The position numbers were made by a program, and so were the translations under genes. The notes below the pieces were generated by a model. The model was not told the DNA's origin. It saw only the letters and a list, made by a program, of their open reading frames with translations, and made no database searches. Below are positions 44,193-53,787 of a stretch of DNA of 64,000 nt, piece by piece (the stretch's first letter is position 1; every line of letters begins with the position of its first letter). The stretch is from UBA5314 sp035560815. Lineage in GTDB: Bacteria; Bacillota; Syntrophomonadia; Syntrophomonadales; Syntrophomonadaceae. Where the stretch lies: NCBI GenBank assembly GCA_035560815.1, contig DATMYR010000045.1:144990-208989 (forward strand), in the 5' to 3' direction.

Positions 44193-44229
44193 AGCCCCTG
44201 CACCGAATTGGATGCAGGGGCTTTCTTTT
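44193..44229 (+). terminator. Intrinsic terminator after the LolA-like gene
   Basis: AGCCCCTGCA (44193-44202) pairs perfectly with TGCAGGGGCT (44213-44222), followed by TTCTTTT. Confidence 0.9.
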
Positions 44230-44283
44230 GGAGCACTTAAAAAGTACCGGTCAACTGGCAGAAGGTCCCGGAGCAGGCCGAAT

Positions 44284-45597
44284 CTATTGCTGAGAGCCCA
44301 TCTGCTCCCTGGCCATGTTGATTAAAAAAAACCGCTCGTTCTTATCGGGATTGTCCAATACCACTTCTAACAAAGAATTAAGAACGCTTCCCAGTTGAGG
44401 ACCGGGGCAATACCCCAGTGCTATTAGATCATCCCCATCGATAGCCAGGTCTTTTATATTCAGGGGCGGTTCTTCACAGAGGATTCGGGCGATCTCCTCC
44501 TGCATGGCATCCAATGCGGAGAAATCAAAGGGCGGAGCCGAACCCAGAATATCGGCTCTCTGCAAATCATAGAGATCGTAAAGATTATCCTCTCCAACTC
44601 TTTTCAGCAGCTTCTTTAGATTGGCCCCTTTCAACCCGGCAAAACGACTCATGTGTTCGATAACCAATATAGATACATCTTCAATGGTTTGATTATCATA
44701 TCTTAAGCGCCGCAGTATTGTTTCGGTCATCTTTCTACCTTCCTCATGATGCCCGTAAAAATGGCCCACTCCTTTTTTATCAACCGTGAAAGTAGCCGTT
44801 TTGCCCACATCATGCAGTAAGGCGGCCAGGCGCACCCTAATCCTGGGCGGCACCGACTCCAGGACCGCCAGGCTGTGCTCAAAAACATCCTTATCATGGC
44901 GGAAATTCCGCTGATCAAAATTGACCATGGCTGCAACCTCTGGAAGGAAGTGCTCAAGAAGACCTGTTTCCGCCAGCAGCCGGAGCCCTCGGGCCGACCG
45001 ATCTGAGGTCAAGATGTGGTCGAACTCCACCCGCACCCTTTCCGCCGCTACCGTGGATATCAAGTCTGCGTTATTCTGGATTCCGTGCACGATGGTGGGG
45101 TGTAATGATAAATCCAGGACACAAGCGAAGCGGACAGCCCGCAGCATGCGCAGGGGATCTTCCTTCAACCGCTCTTCAGCCTGGTTGCGAGGAGCCCTAA
45201 GAATTCTGTTTTCCAGGTCTTCACGGCCCCCATAAGGATCGAAGATTACTTCAAGATCATCCATGCCTATGGCATTGATCGTGAAGTCCCGCAGCAGGAG
45301 ATCTTGTTCCAACCCCACCTGGGTATCGGTGATGGCATCCTCCTGTCCCTTAAAGGTGGAAACCTCCAGGCTGTGATCCCCTATCATAACCGCCACCGTT
45401 CCATACCTGGCTCCGATGGGAACTGTCTTTGGAAATATTGACACGATTTCTGCGGTACTTGCCGATGTTGCCACATCGTAATCGACGGGCTCCCTGTTCA
45501 TCAACAGGTCTCGCACACAGCCTCCCACCAAAAAGGCCTCTTTATTGTTACTCTTTAAAGTATGTATTACTTCCAACACATAGGACGGTAAATGCAT
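44284..45597 (-). CDS. cca: CCA-adding tRNA nucleotidyltransferase (class II, HD domain)
   Basis: The protein is 437 aa from the ATG at 45597, after GGGGTG; the frame extends to 45645 without a site. The catalytic head has FLVGGCVRDLLMNREPVDYDVATSA with the metal-binding aspartates, then EVSTFKGQ and LLLRDFTINAI. RNA-binding neck RAVRFAC and the HD domain LRDVG-type LLHDVGKTATF with HHEEG follow. It adds or repairs the CCA end of tRNA; A-adding or poly(A) activity cannot be excluded by eye. Confidence 0.9.
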   Translation of the reverse strand: MHLPSYVLEVIHTLKSNNKEAFLVGGCVRDLLMNREPVDYDVATSASTAEIVSIFPKTVPIGARYGTVAVMIGDHSLEVSTFKGQEDAITDTQVGLEQDLLLRDFTINAIGMDDLEVIFDPYGGREDLENRILRAPRNQAEERLKEDPLRMLRAVRFACVLDLSLHPTIVHGIQNNADLISTVAAERVRVEFDHILTSDRSARGLRLLAETGLLEHFLPEVAAMVNFDQRNFRHDKDVFEHSLAVLESVPPRIRVRLAALLHDVGKTATFTVDKKGVGHFYGHHEEGRKMTETILRRLRYDNQTIEDVSILVIEHMSRFAGLKGANLKKLLKRVGEDNLYDLYDLQRADILGSAPPFDFSALDAMQEEIARILCEEPPLNIKDLAIDGDDLIALGYCPGPQLGSVLNSLLEVVLDNPDKNERFFLINMAREQMGSQQ

Positions 45598-46066
45598 TAC
45601 CCAACACCCCTTGATCGTTTGGCGGTTTCCTTCTGACAGTCGCATATAGAATATCGTTTTTCGATTTACTTTATTCGAAAGTTAATAACTTGTAAAGGCA
45701 CCGATGAAGCAAAAACCCGGCACTGCCGATGTTCCCTCACTTATTCCCTGATTGCTGCTATAAGAGAGGGGAGCTTTTATCTATCATTAAGCTAATCCTA
45801 TTCTCCGCCCCCTTGTCAACAGGATTCATAACACCCGCTCCTCTCCAACATCTACTTCAATAGCCCACCAGGACTAATTATTTTAGATACCTTCCCAAAG
45901 AAAAACAGAGGAAACCACCCCGGCTTGTTGAATAATAAATCATAGTGCATTTCCTAAAAGCAGCAGAGAGATTTATGCCTCAGACGGCCGATGGGATTTG
46001 CCTATCATCCACGTAACGAGAGCGGTATCATTACCGCATCGGGAATTATTGAGAGGTATTTAAAAA
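45598..46066. other. Gene-free region upstream of the lytic transglycosylase gene
   Basis: No coding frame is supported in these 469 bases. A GCGGTA-TCAT-TACCGC hairpin at 46022-46037 lies 30 bases before the transglycosylase ATG, and a CGGCAGTGCCG inverted motif with T-run sits on the minus strand near 45710. I could not match the leader to a known riboswitch. Confidence 0.4.
46022..46037. promoter_or_regulatory. Hairpin GCGGTA-TCAT-TACCGC in the transglycosylase leader
   Basis: A perfect 6-bp inverted repeat around TCAT lies 30 bases upstream of the start codon and just before the ribosome binding site. It may modulate translation or be an operator; it shares CGGTA/TACCG with the palindrome at 32641. 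Confidence 0.4.
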
Positions 46067-46588
46067 ATGTCTGATTCCTTATCCGAATTTTTTAACCGCC
46101 TGTCCCTGGTAAGGCTTATCGATTCTCTGTCGGCTGTTTCCGCCCGTCGTAATAAAGTCTCCACAGCCGGGCAAGTGGTGCAAAACCATTCCCCAATAAA
46201 TCGAAATGGAGACTTCAGTGAACTGATTAAAAAAGCCAGTGAAAAGTATCATGTGGATGAGAGGGTAATCAGCGCAGTAATAAATCAGGAGTCTTCCTTT
46301 GATGCCCAGGCAGTTTCCAGCTGTGGAGCCCAGGGACTCATGCAGCTTATGCCGGGTACAGCCACTTCCCTGGGGGTGACCGATCCTTTTAATCCTGAAC
46401 AGAATATTATGGCCGGCACCCAGTATTTACGGGAGAAACTCGATGAGTTTGGCGGCAATCTGTCTTCAGCTCTGGCCGCCTATAATGCAGGCAGCGGCGC
46501 TGTCCGCAAATACGGGGGAGTTCCCCCCTATAAGGAAACCCAGGCTTATGTTGCCAAGATCATGCGATCCATTGATTATATAGCTTGA
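46067..46588 (+). CDS. Lytic transglycosylase (SLT domain)
   Basis: The protein is 173 aa. The catalytic SLT domain covers about 55-170: AVINQESSFDAQAVSSCGAQGLMQLMPGTA with the catalytic glutamate, GTQYLREKLDEF and ALAAYNAGSGAVRKYGGVPPYKETQAYV. It cleaves the MurNAc-GlcNAc bond of peptidoglycan with formation of the 1,6-anhydro product. There is no clear signal peptide in the first 50 residues, so export may use an unusual route, as for some spore or cell-wall lytic enzymes. Confidence 0.9.
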   Translation: MSDSLSEFFNRLSLVRLIDSLSAVSARRNKVSTAGQVVQNHSPINRNGDFSELIKKASEKYHVDERVISAVINQESSFDAQAVSSCGAQGLMQLMPGTATSLGVTDPFNPEQNIMAGTQYLREKLDEFGGNLSSALAAYNAGSGAVRKYGGVPPYKETQAYVAKIMRSIDYIA

Positions 46589-46594
46589 TAGGTG

Positions 46595-46930
46595 CTATTC
46601 GAAGATTGCCATGCGATAGCCAGCCCCGGGTTCCGTTAATATGTACCTGGGCTGATTGGAGTCAGGTTCCCCTTTTTCCGCAGCTGGCTGATATAGATGC
46701 GCAGGTATTGGGCTTGTTCCTGGCCATCACTCCCCCACAGGCTTGATCATTTTCCGGTGCGTTACCACCTTACTCGCATTGGCAGCCAGGATTTTTAATA
46801 AATCGTACTCCGTTGGTGTCAGGTGCACTTCTGCTCCCGCGAGCTTTACCAGACGCCGTGATAAATCTATGAAATATCCCCAATCTGTATTCCATTCACG
46901 AATTTGTTTGACCACTGCGAAGACGCTCAC
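46595..46930 (-). pseudogene. kdpE: Stump of kdpE (response regulator), frameshifted
   Basis: Only the DNA-binding domain is left. In one minus-strand frame the sequence reads YFIDLSRRLVKLAG, then EVHLTPTEYDLLKILAANAS, then KVVTHRKM, and stops. The next frame continues WGSDGQEQAQYLRIYISQLRKKG, and a third finishes PRYILTEPGAGYRMAIFE with a stop at 46595. Joined, these are the end of an OmpR-family regulator of the KdpE type. The receiver domain is absent and two frameshifts interrupt the rest. The stump begins directly where kdpD ends. Confidence 0.85.
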
Positions 46931-48908
46931 TCTCTTCTTGGGTCTTCATTTCCTGGGCTTCCAGGGCTAATCGCAGGCGGCCGACCGCCAGAGCCGTCAG
47001 CCCCGCCAGGGATTGTATCAATGTGATTTGTTCTGGAGTAAAGTGGTGGGTACTTGGTTTAATGCCCAGAACTCCCAGGGTGATTTCTTCCGTCTTTACC
47101 GGTAGGTAGAAACCCTTGGCGCCAGGAAGTGTATCGGTTCCAGCACCACTGGCCTGGGAATGGCAGTAGGACCATTCAGCCACGGCTAATTCATTGGGTC
47201 CCATTACCAGTTCACTGAAAGCCTTACTTGATGCTGCAACTCGTAGGCGTTCTCCCTCACCCGGTAAGTATAGTACTGTTTCAGCATCCACGGTTTGGGA
47301 AACGTGGTCAACCACTTTACGCGCCAGAAGATCCATATCGGTTACTGCTGATAACTCCCTGGCCAGGTCATATAATGCCCGGGTCCTGGTTTCTCTATGA
47401 ATGGCGTCTTGCATACGCAAGCGCAGTCTATCCGCCATACTCCCGGTAGTAACAGCCACAAGCAGGTAGGCTGCGAAGGTAATTAGATAACGAACATCCG
47501 AAACAGTCAATCGCAGGATTGGTGGAACAAAAAAGATATCAAAAGCCAGCATGCTGACCAGAGCGGCTAGAATTGCAGGAGTCAATCCCAGTCGTACAGA
47601 GGCAAATAAGACGGGAAGGAGGAAGAGCATGCCAATGTTCGTCAAGCCCAGGTCATCGACGAAGATATTTCCCAAAACTGTTATAACAGCAACCATCGAT
47701 AAAGGCAGTAGATAAGACCAAATACTCACATTACGAGGCGGCGTGTTTTCTTTTTCCTCCACCGCATGTGGACCTAGAATAGGCTCTCCAGGAACAACAT
47801 AGACACCCATTCCGGCGCTGCCCCGAATTATCTCATCAACTACCGTGCCATGCAGGAGTTCCCGCCATCGGGGGTGAAGCGGTTTACCCAAAATAATCTG
47901 GGATACGTTGTACTGCCTGGCCAGGTTAAGTATAGCTGCGGCGACATCCGTGGAACTGATGGTGACGATTTTCGCCCCCAGGTCTTCAGCCAATTGCAGA
48001 TTCCTGGCCAGATTATCACGGTTTTTTCCGGCACCAAACGTATAGGGTGGCTCAATATATACGGTGATCAACTCCGCCTTCATATTGTCTGCAACCTGCC
48101 GCGCTCTTCTCAGAACTTGCGCTGCGAAGGGACTACTGCTAATGCAGGCCATGACCCGATCGACCGCCGGCCAGGGGTTGTCAATACCGTGCTGAAAGCG
48201 GTATTCTTCCATCTGCTGCCCTACCCGCCTGGCGGCATGGCGAAGTGTCAATTCGCGCAGCGCGTTGATATTGCCCAGGCGGAAAAAATTTTTCAGTGCT
48301 TGTTGAGCCAGTTCGGGAATATATACTTTCCCATCCTCAAGCCGCTGAATCAGCTCTTCCGCAGGGATGTCTATCAGTTTTATTTGATCGGCACTCTCCA
48401 AAAAACGGTCTGGAACCGTTTCTCGGACATGGACCCCGGTGATCTGGGCGACTGTGTCATTGAGGCTTTCCACATGCTGAATATTAAACGTTGTATATAC
48501 GTTAATGCCAGCCTCCAGCAATTCCTCAACATCCTGATAACGGCGCGTATGGCGGGCCCCCTGAATATTCGTATGGGCCAGTTCATCCACCAGAGCAATC
48601 TGCGGGTGTCGTTGAAGCATCCCATCAAGGTCCATCTCCTGGAACATTTTGCCCCGGTATTCCAGCTGTAAAGGAACAGCCAGTTCCAACCCATCCAAGA
48701 GTGCTTCGGTTTCTCTGCGCCCATGCGTGTCAATCCAGCCCGCAACCACATCAAATCCTTCCAAGCGTTTTTCACGGGCCGTTTCCAGCATGGCATAGGT
48801 CTTGCCGACACCCGCTGCTGCCCCTAAAAAGACGGTCAGTTTTCCTCGGTTCTCACTTTTTATTTGGGCTAAGATGGCCTCGGGATCACGTCTGAGCTCT
48901 TTGCTCAT
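46896..48908 (-). pseudogene. kdpD: Truncated KdpD potassium sensor lacking the kinase core
   Basis: The frame encodes 670 aa from the ATG at 48908 (GGAAGGAG upstream), whereas KdpD is usually about 900. Present are the N-terminal KdpD domain with Walker A GAAAGVGKT at 29-37, the Usp-like domain, four membrane helices and the GAF domain. The sequence ends in EESERLRSGQTNS, just where the phosphoacceptor segment (LLNSxSHDLRTPL) should follow. HisKA and HATPase are missing, and kdpE DNA begins at once, pointing to a deletion. N-terminal-only KdpD proteins exist in some bacteria, so partial function is possible, but phosphorelay is not. Confidence 0.85.
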
Positions 48909-49049
48909 AGGATGCTCCTTCCATAATAAAAGTGGCATCTATAGAAAACACTTCTTTGTTTCACGGAAAGACACCTTCATTTTTACATTATTTTGGATAG
49001 GAGAACGCGCAAGTGAAAACATAAGCGCGATTCTCCCATTTCGTTATAA

Positions 49050-49622
49050 CTAATGCAATTGATCGAGAAGCATATTGGCCTTCAGAACATTTACCCGCGC
49101 TTGGCCCATGAACCCCCATTGGGGTTCCTCGGTGCATTCCAGAACCACTCTACTTACTACCTCCACGGATACTCCCCTTTCCCTGGCTACTCTTTCTATC
49201 TGCAGGGTCGCACCGGCAGGGCTGATATGGGGGTCCAGACCGCTGGCCGAGCTGGTCACCAAATCCGCAGGGATCAGGGCATTGTCAAAAATCCGGTTCT
49301 TGCTGCGAATTTCACTTACCCGGTTGGTGATGTCACTGATCAATTTCTGGTTGGTGGACCCCAGGTTGGAACCCGAGGAGGCGGCAGCGTCATAACCGGT
49401 TCCGGCCGAGGAGGGTCTTCCCTGAAAATATTTGGGATCTGAATACTGCTGGCCGATCAAGTAGGACCCCACGGGCTGCTTATTGATATAGGCAATTGAT
49501 CCATTGGCTTTCTCGCGAAAGAACAACTGCGCCAGGCCTGTGGCAGCCAGCGGATAAATAATCCCGGTTAACAAGGTCATCATGAGTAACATAAGAAACG
49601 CCGTCTGAAAATTTCTTTTCAT
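49050..49622 (-). CDS. kdpC: Potassium-transporting ATPase subunit C
   Basis: The protein is 190 aa, the family size. One N-terminal membrane helix is followed by the KdpC pattern GSYLIGQQYSDPKYFQGRPSSAG, then YDAAASSGSNLGSTNQKL and LVTSSASGLDPHISPAGATLQIERVARERG. It stabilises the KdpB-ATP interaction in the KdpFABC complex. It lies 13 bases after kdpB. Confidence 0.95.
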   Translation of the reverse strand: MKRNFQTAFLMLLMMTLLTGIIYPLAATGLAQLFFREKANGSIAYINKQPVGSYLIGQQYSDPKYFQGRPSSAGTGYDAAASSGSNLGSTNQKLISDITNRVSEIRSKNRIFDNALIPADLVTSSASGLDPHISPAGATLQIERVARERGVSVEVVSRVVLECTEEPQWGFMGQARVNVLKANMLLDQLH

Positions 49623-49635
49623 ATTTTCCTCTCCT

Positions 49636-51699
49636 TTAAATGAAATGCAATGCTGTCAGAACCATGTCGATAAGCTTAATCCCGATAAAGGGCGCAATGA
49701 TTCCGCCCAGACCATAAATCAAGAGATTGCGGCGTAAAACAGCTTCCGCACCCTGAGGCCTGTATTTCACTCCTCGCAAGGCCAGTGGCACCAGTGCGAT
49801 AATGATTAGCGCATTGAATATAATAGCTGACAGGATGGCGCTTTGAGGCGTTGCCAGCCGCATCAGGTTGAGCGTTCCCAAAACCGGATAGGTACTCACA
49901 AACAAAGCGGGAATAATGGCAAAGTATTTGGCTACGTCATTGGCGATGCTAAAGGTGGTTAAAGATCCTCGGGTCATCAAAAGCTGCTTCCCAATTTCTA
50001 CGATATCCAAAAGCTTGGTCGGGTTGCTGTCCAAATCAACCATGTTGCTGGCTTCTTTCGCGGCCTGGGTACCGCTGTTCATCGCCACCCCGACATCCGC
50101 CTGGGCCAGTGCCGGTGCGTCATTGGTCCCGTCCCCGGTCATGGCCACCAGGTGTCCGTCGGCCTGGTACTCACGAATCATGACCAGCTTGTTTTCCGGA
50201 GTGGCTTCCGCCAGGAAGCCGTCCACACCGGCTTCGGCAGCTATGGCAGCCGCCGTTAAAGGGTTGTCTCCGGTGATCATGACCGTCTTAATACCCATCC
50301 GGCGAAGTTCGGCAAAGCGCTCCTTAATGCCGCCTTTAACCACATCCTTAAGATGAATGGCTCCCAGAATTTGCTTGCCTTCCGCAACGATCAACGGAGT
50401 GCCTCCCCCTCTGGCGATGTCTTCTACATCCATTTTCAGCTTATCGCTCATGCTGCCGCCTTTTTGCCCAGCGTAAGCTTCCATTACATCCACAGAGCCC
50501 TTCATGATCTCTCTATCTGCAAACACCACTCCGCTCATACGGGTATGAGCGCTAAAAGGAACAAAACTCCCCCCCAGTTGTCCCATGTCTCGCTCCCGGA
50601 GATTAAATTGCTGTTTGGCTAAAACCACAATGCTTCTCCCTTCCGGTGTTTCATCAGCCAGGGAGGCTAGTTGGGCTGCATCTGCCAACTTTTCAGCCCC
50701 CACACCTGGTGCGGGTATGAATTCCACTGCCATCCGGTTTCCCAGGGTAATGGTTCCGGTTTTATCTAAGAGAAGCACGTCCACGTCACCGGCTGCTTCC
50801 ACTGCCCGGCCGGACATAGCCAGTACATTCTGTTTCAGAACCCGGTCCATGCCAGCAATGCCAATAGCGCTCAAGAGTCCCCCGATGGTTGTCGGAATCA
50901 AACAAACTAACAGCGCGATGAGTATGGGTACAGAAACGCTAGTCCCCGAAAAGATAGCATAGGGCTCCAATGTTGCTACCGCCAGTAAAAATATAATCGT
51001 TAGACCGATGAGAAGAATGGTTAAGGCAATTTCATTGGGTGTTTTTTGTCTTTTTGCACCTTCCACCAAACCGATCATATGGTCCAGAAAGCTTTCACCG
51101 GGGTTCACGGAGACCCGCACCTTAATCCAATCAGAAAGGACTCTGCTGCCCCCGGTGACCGAACTCCTGTCTCCGCCTGATTCTCGAATTACCGGGGCCG
51201 ACTCTCCGGTTATTACGCTTTCGTCTACGGAAGCAATACCTTCGATAACTTCCCCATCACTGGGAATAAGGTCCCCCGCTTCGACCAGAACCACATCTCC
51301 GCTGCGCAGCGTAGAAGCGGAAACAGTTTCGATTTTGCTCCCGCTGAGTTTTTTTGCCAGGGTATCCCGGCGTGCTTTGCGGAGCGACTCCGCCTGAGCT
51401 TTTCCCCGCCCTTCGGCCATGGCTTCAGCAAAGTTGGCGAAAAGCACGGTAATCCATAACCATACAGACAACTGCAGGTCAAATAGGGCCGCTTTATACT
51501 CTAAACGGAAGATATCTCTACCCGTAAAGAGTGATGTTAAAATGGCCCCGATAAATACCACGAACATAACCGGGTTATGGAATTGAACCCGCGGATCCAG
51601 TTTCCTAAAGGCTTCGATGACAGACGGTAGTATCATGTTTCTTCCAGCTAGAGCATTCCTACGGTGGCTGCTTTGATTTTTTCCTTTATCCTCATTCAT
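49636..51699 (-). CDS. kdpB: Potassium-transporting ATPase subunit B (P-type ATPase)
   Basis: The protein is 687 aa from the ATG at 51699, about nine bases after GGGGGGAG; an ATG at 51705 is too close to that site and the frame is open further upstream inside kdpA. The phosphorylation site is DKTGTITLGN, the actuator has TGESAPVI, and the hinge is MVAMTGDGTNDAPALAQADVGVAM (split: VAMTGDGTNDAPAL). It drives potassium uptake by KdpA. All key residues look intact. Confidence 0.95.
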   Translation of the reverse strand: MNEDKGKNQSSHRRNALAGRNMILPSVIEAFRKLDPRVQFHNPVMFVVFIGAILTSLFTGRDIFRLEYKAALFDLQLSVWLWITVLFANFAEAMAEGRGKAQAESLRKARRDTLAKKLSGSKIETVSASTLRSGDVVLVEAGDLIPSDGEVIEGIASVDESVITGESAPVIRESGGDRSSVTGGSRVLSDWIKVRVSVNPGESFLDHMIGLVEGAKRQKTPNEIALTILLIGLTIIFLLAVATLEPYAIFSGTSVSVPILIALLVCLIPTTIGGLLSAIGIAGMDRVLKQNVLAMSGRAVEAAGDVDVLLLDKTGTITLGNRMAVEFIPAPGVGAEKLADAAQLASLADETPEGRSIVVLAKQQFNLRERDMGQLGGSFVPFSAHTRMSGVVFADREIMKGSVDVMEAYAGQKGGSMSDKLKMDVEDIARGGGTPLIVAEGKQILGAIHLKDVVKGGIKERFAELRRMGIKTVMITGDNPLTAAAIAAEAGVDGFLAEATPENKLVMIREYQADGHLVAMTGDGTNDAPALAQADVGVAMNSGTQAAKEASNMVDLDSNPTKLLDIVEIGKQLLMTRGSLTTFSIANDVAKYFAIIPALFVSTYPVLGTLNLMRLATPQSAILSAIIFNALIIIALVPLALRGVKYRPQGAEAVLRRNLLIYGLGGIIAPFIGIKLIDMVLTALHFI

Positions 51700-51719
51700 A
51701 ATCATTCGCTCCCCCCAGT

Positions 51720-53420
51720 CTAAAATGCTGTTCCTGCCAACATGAGCAGGTTCTCCACTACCGGGCCTAGCGCCAGAGCGGGGAAGAAAGTCAGAGCCCC
51801 GACAATGAGAACCACTGATGCCAGTAGTACTGGAAACATCCAGGTCGTGGTCTTCAAGGTCCCAGCCGAAGGCGGTGTCGGCTGCTTTTGCGCCAGGCTG
51901 CCGGCAATAGCCAGGGCCGGGATGATAACGCCAAAGCGCCCCAGGAGCATGGCCAGAGATAAGACCAGGTTCCAAAACGCCGTATTGGCGTTCAGTCCAG
52001 CAAAGGCACTTCCATTATTCCCAGCAGCAGATGAAAATGCGTAGAGCAGTTCAGAAAAACCATGCGGGCCGGGATTCGATATGGACCCTGAACCCGCTCC
52101 CGTAACTGCAGCAATAGCCGTCCCCACAAGGATGACCGCAGAGGGTATGAGTACCGCCAGCACAGCCATTTTTATCTCCCGGCTTTCAACCTTTTTACCG
52201 ATGTACTCCGGCGTACGGCCCACCATCAAGCCCACCAAAAATACAGTTAGAATAACGAAGATAAGCATACCGTAGAGGCCTGAACCAACCCCGCCAAATA
52301 CAACTTCGCCCACCATAATCTGCAGCATAGGAACCATGCCCCCCAGAGGCGTCAGACTGTCATGCATGGTGTTGACGGCTCCACAGGAAGCTGCCGTCGT
52401 GGCAGTTGCAAATAAAGCGGACCCGGCCAGACCGAAACGCACTTCCTTGCCTTCCATGGCATTGGGTGGAAGAACACCCAGATTAGATATCTGAGGATTT
52501 CCGTACAACTCAGCTTTATAGACTACCCCCAGACCTATAATAAACAACAAAAGCATAGCGGTCAGAATCACCGTTCCCTGCCGCCGGTTGCCAACCATAT
52601 ACCCATAGGTAAACGGCAATGCAGCAGGAATCAAAAGAAGAGCCAGGATGGCCAGGAAATTTGTTAAGGGTGTAGGGTTCTCGAACGGATGGGCGGAATT
52701 CACATTGAAAAACCCTCCTCCATTCGTTCCCAGCTGTTTAATGGCTTCTTGGGAGGCTGCCGGCCCCATGGCCAGGGTCTGCTTGATTCCTTCTAAGGTA
52801 TTGACCGTTTTGTATGGTTCCAAGTTTTGAATAACGCCCTGAGAAACCAGCAATAGAGCCAGGATTAAAGATATGGGCAGCAATACCCATAGGACTGACC
52901 GGGTCATATCCACCCAGAAGTTGCCTATTTTATCTGTTCGGCGGCGGGAAATTCCGCGTATAAAAGCCACTGCCACCGCGATGCCAACAGCAGCAGACAA
53001 AAAATTCTGCACAGTAAGGGCAGACATCTGAGTGAGATAACTCATGGTATTTTCCCCGGCATAGGCTTGCCAATTGGTATTGGTGACGAAGCTGACTGCT
53101 GTATTTAGCGCCAAGAGGGGCGAAACGGCTTTCATGCCCTGCGGGTTAAATGGCAGGTGTCCTTGTAGAAGTTCAATCGTAAAAACGGAAAGTATGCCCC
53201 CAAAATTAAAAATCAATAAAGACCATGCGTATTCCTTCCAGTTCATTTCATGGTCGCGTTTGACTCCGGTGAAACGATAAATGATTGTCTCCACAGGGCC
53301 AGCTATCGAATCTAACCAGGTTTTTTCTCCGGAAAATACTTTGCTCATATATCGACCCAGCGGCAAAGCGAGAAGCATCAGCACAATGAGGAATATAATT
53401 ATTTGCGTAACTCCTAGCAT
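51720..53420 (-). CDS. kdpA: Potassium-transporting ATPase subunit A (K+ channel-like)
   Basis: The protein is 566 aa with ten membrane helices. The four selectivity-filter loops are visible, with FVTNTNWQ, QLGTNGGGFFNVNS, TATTAASCGAVNTMHDSL and FSSAAGNNGSAFAGL. An ATG at 53420 or the GTG at 53423 could start it. It follows kdpF by one to four bases and ends 20 bases before kdpB. Confidence 0.95.
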   Translation of the reverse strand: MLGVTQIIIFLIVLMLLALPLGRYMSKVFSGEKTWLDSIAGPVETIIYRFTGVKRDHEMNWKEYAWSLLIFNFGGILSVFTIELLQGHLPFNPQGMKAVSPLLALNTAVSFVTNTNWQAYAGENTMSYLTQMSALTVQNFLSAAVGIAVAVAFIRGISRRRTDKIGNFWVDMTRSVLWVLLPISLILALLLVSQGVIQNLEPYKTVNTLEGIKQTLAMGPAASQEAIKQLGTNGGGFFNVNSAHPFENPTPLTNFLAILALLLIPAALPFTYGYMVGNRRQGTVILTAMLLLFIIGLGVVYKAELYGNPQISNLGVLPPNAMEGKEVRFGLAGSALFATATTAASCGAVNTMHDSLTPLGGMVPMLQIMVGEVVFGGVGSGLYGMLIFVILTVFLVGLMVGRTPEYIGKKVESREIKMAVLAVLIPSAVILVGTAIAAVTGAGSGSISNPGPHGFSELLYAFSSAAGNNGSAFAGLNANTAFWNLVLSLAMLLGRFGVIIPALAIAGSLAQKQPTPPSAGTLKTTTWMFPVLLASVVLIVGALTFFPALALGPVVENLLMLAGTAF

Positions 53421-53424
53421 CACG

Positions 53425-53511
53425 TTACATCTCCTCCACCTTAATCAGAGTGTAGATCAAGTAGATTAATAAAAGCCCGGCAGTTACACCGCCCAGTATC
53501 CAATTCCCCAT
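53425..53511 (-). CDS. kdpF: Potassium-transporting ATPase small subunit F
   Basis: This 28-aa peptide begins MGNWILGGVTAGLLLIYLIY and ends with a KVEEM tail after one membrane helix, the KdpF pattern. GGGAGG precedes the ATG at 53511. It sits immediately ahead of kdpA. KdpF packs between KdpA and KdpB and stabilises the complex. Confidence 0.88.
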   Translation of the reverse strand: MGNWILGGVTAGLLLIYLIYTLIKVEEM

Positions 53512-53592
53512 AGCCGTACCTCCCTTTTCTATTGACTGCGATTAGTTTAGTCCTTCAAGGCGTTAATTATCTGTACGGAAAGCCGCCTTGGA

Positions 53593-53641
53593 GAGTAAAT
53601 AAAATATAAATAACCCTGGCTTCAATCAATCGAACCAGGGT
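53593..53641 (-). terminator. Intrinsic terminator of the PEP-synthase-like gene
   Basis: On the minus strand ACCCTGG-TTC pairs with GAA-CCAGGGT (one bulged base) around an 8-base loop, followed by the T-rich TATTTATATTTTATTT. It lies about 150 bases beyond the stop at 53788 and ahead of kdpF, so it separates the two units. The rest of 53512-53787 shows no supported gene. Confidence 0.8.
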
Positions 53642-53787
53642 GCCTGAGTATATACGATAATCTTTGATGTATCTAGGTTCATAAAAGAACCGTTTGCCTC
53701 CGTCAAGTTTCTGGCATTCACCGGCTCCATCTTCTGAAAACCGGGAATAAGATGCTTGAACGGCCTGAATCAATTCAACTGGGAAAT

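Noticed and set aside
49053..49442. Plus-strand frame of 129 codons opposite kdpC
   Set aside because: It is a shadow of kdpC, whose identity is clear; there is no independent start signal.
53567..53773. 68-codon minus-strand frame between the PEP-synthase-like gene and kdpF
   Set aside because: It runs through the terminator hairpin at 53593-53641, begins with TTG and has no ribosome binding site.
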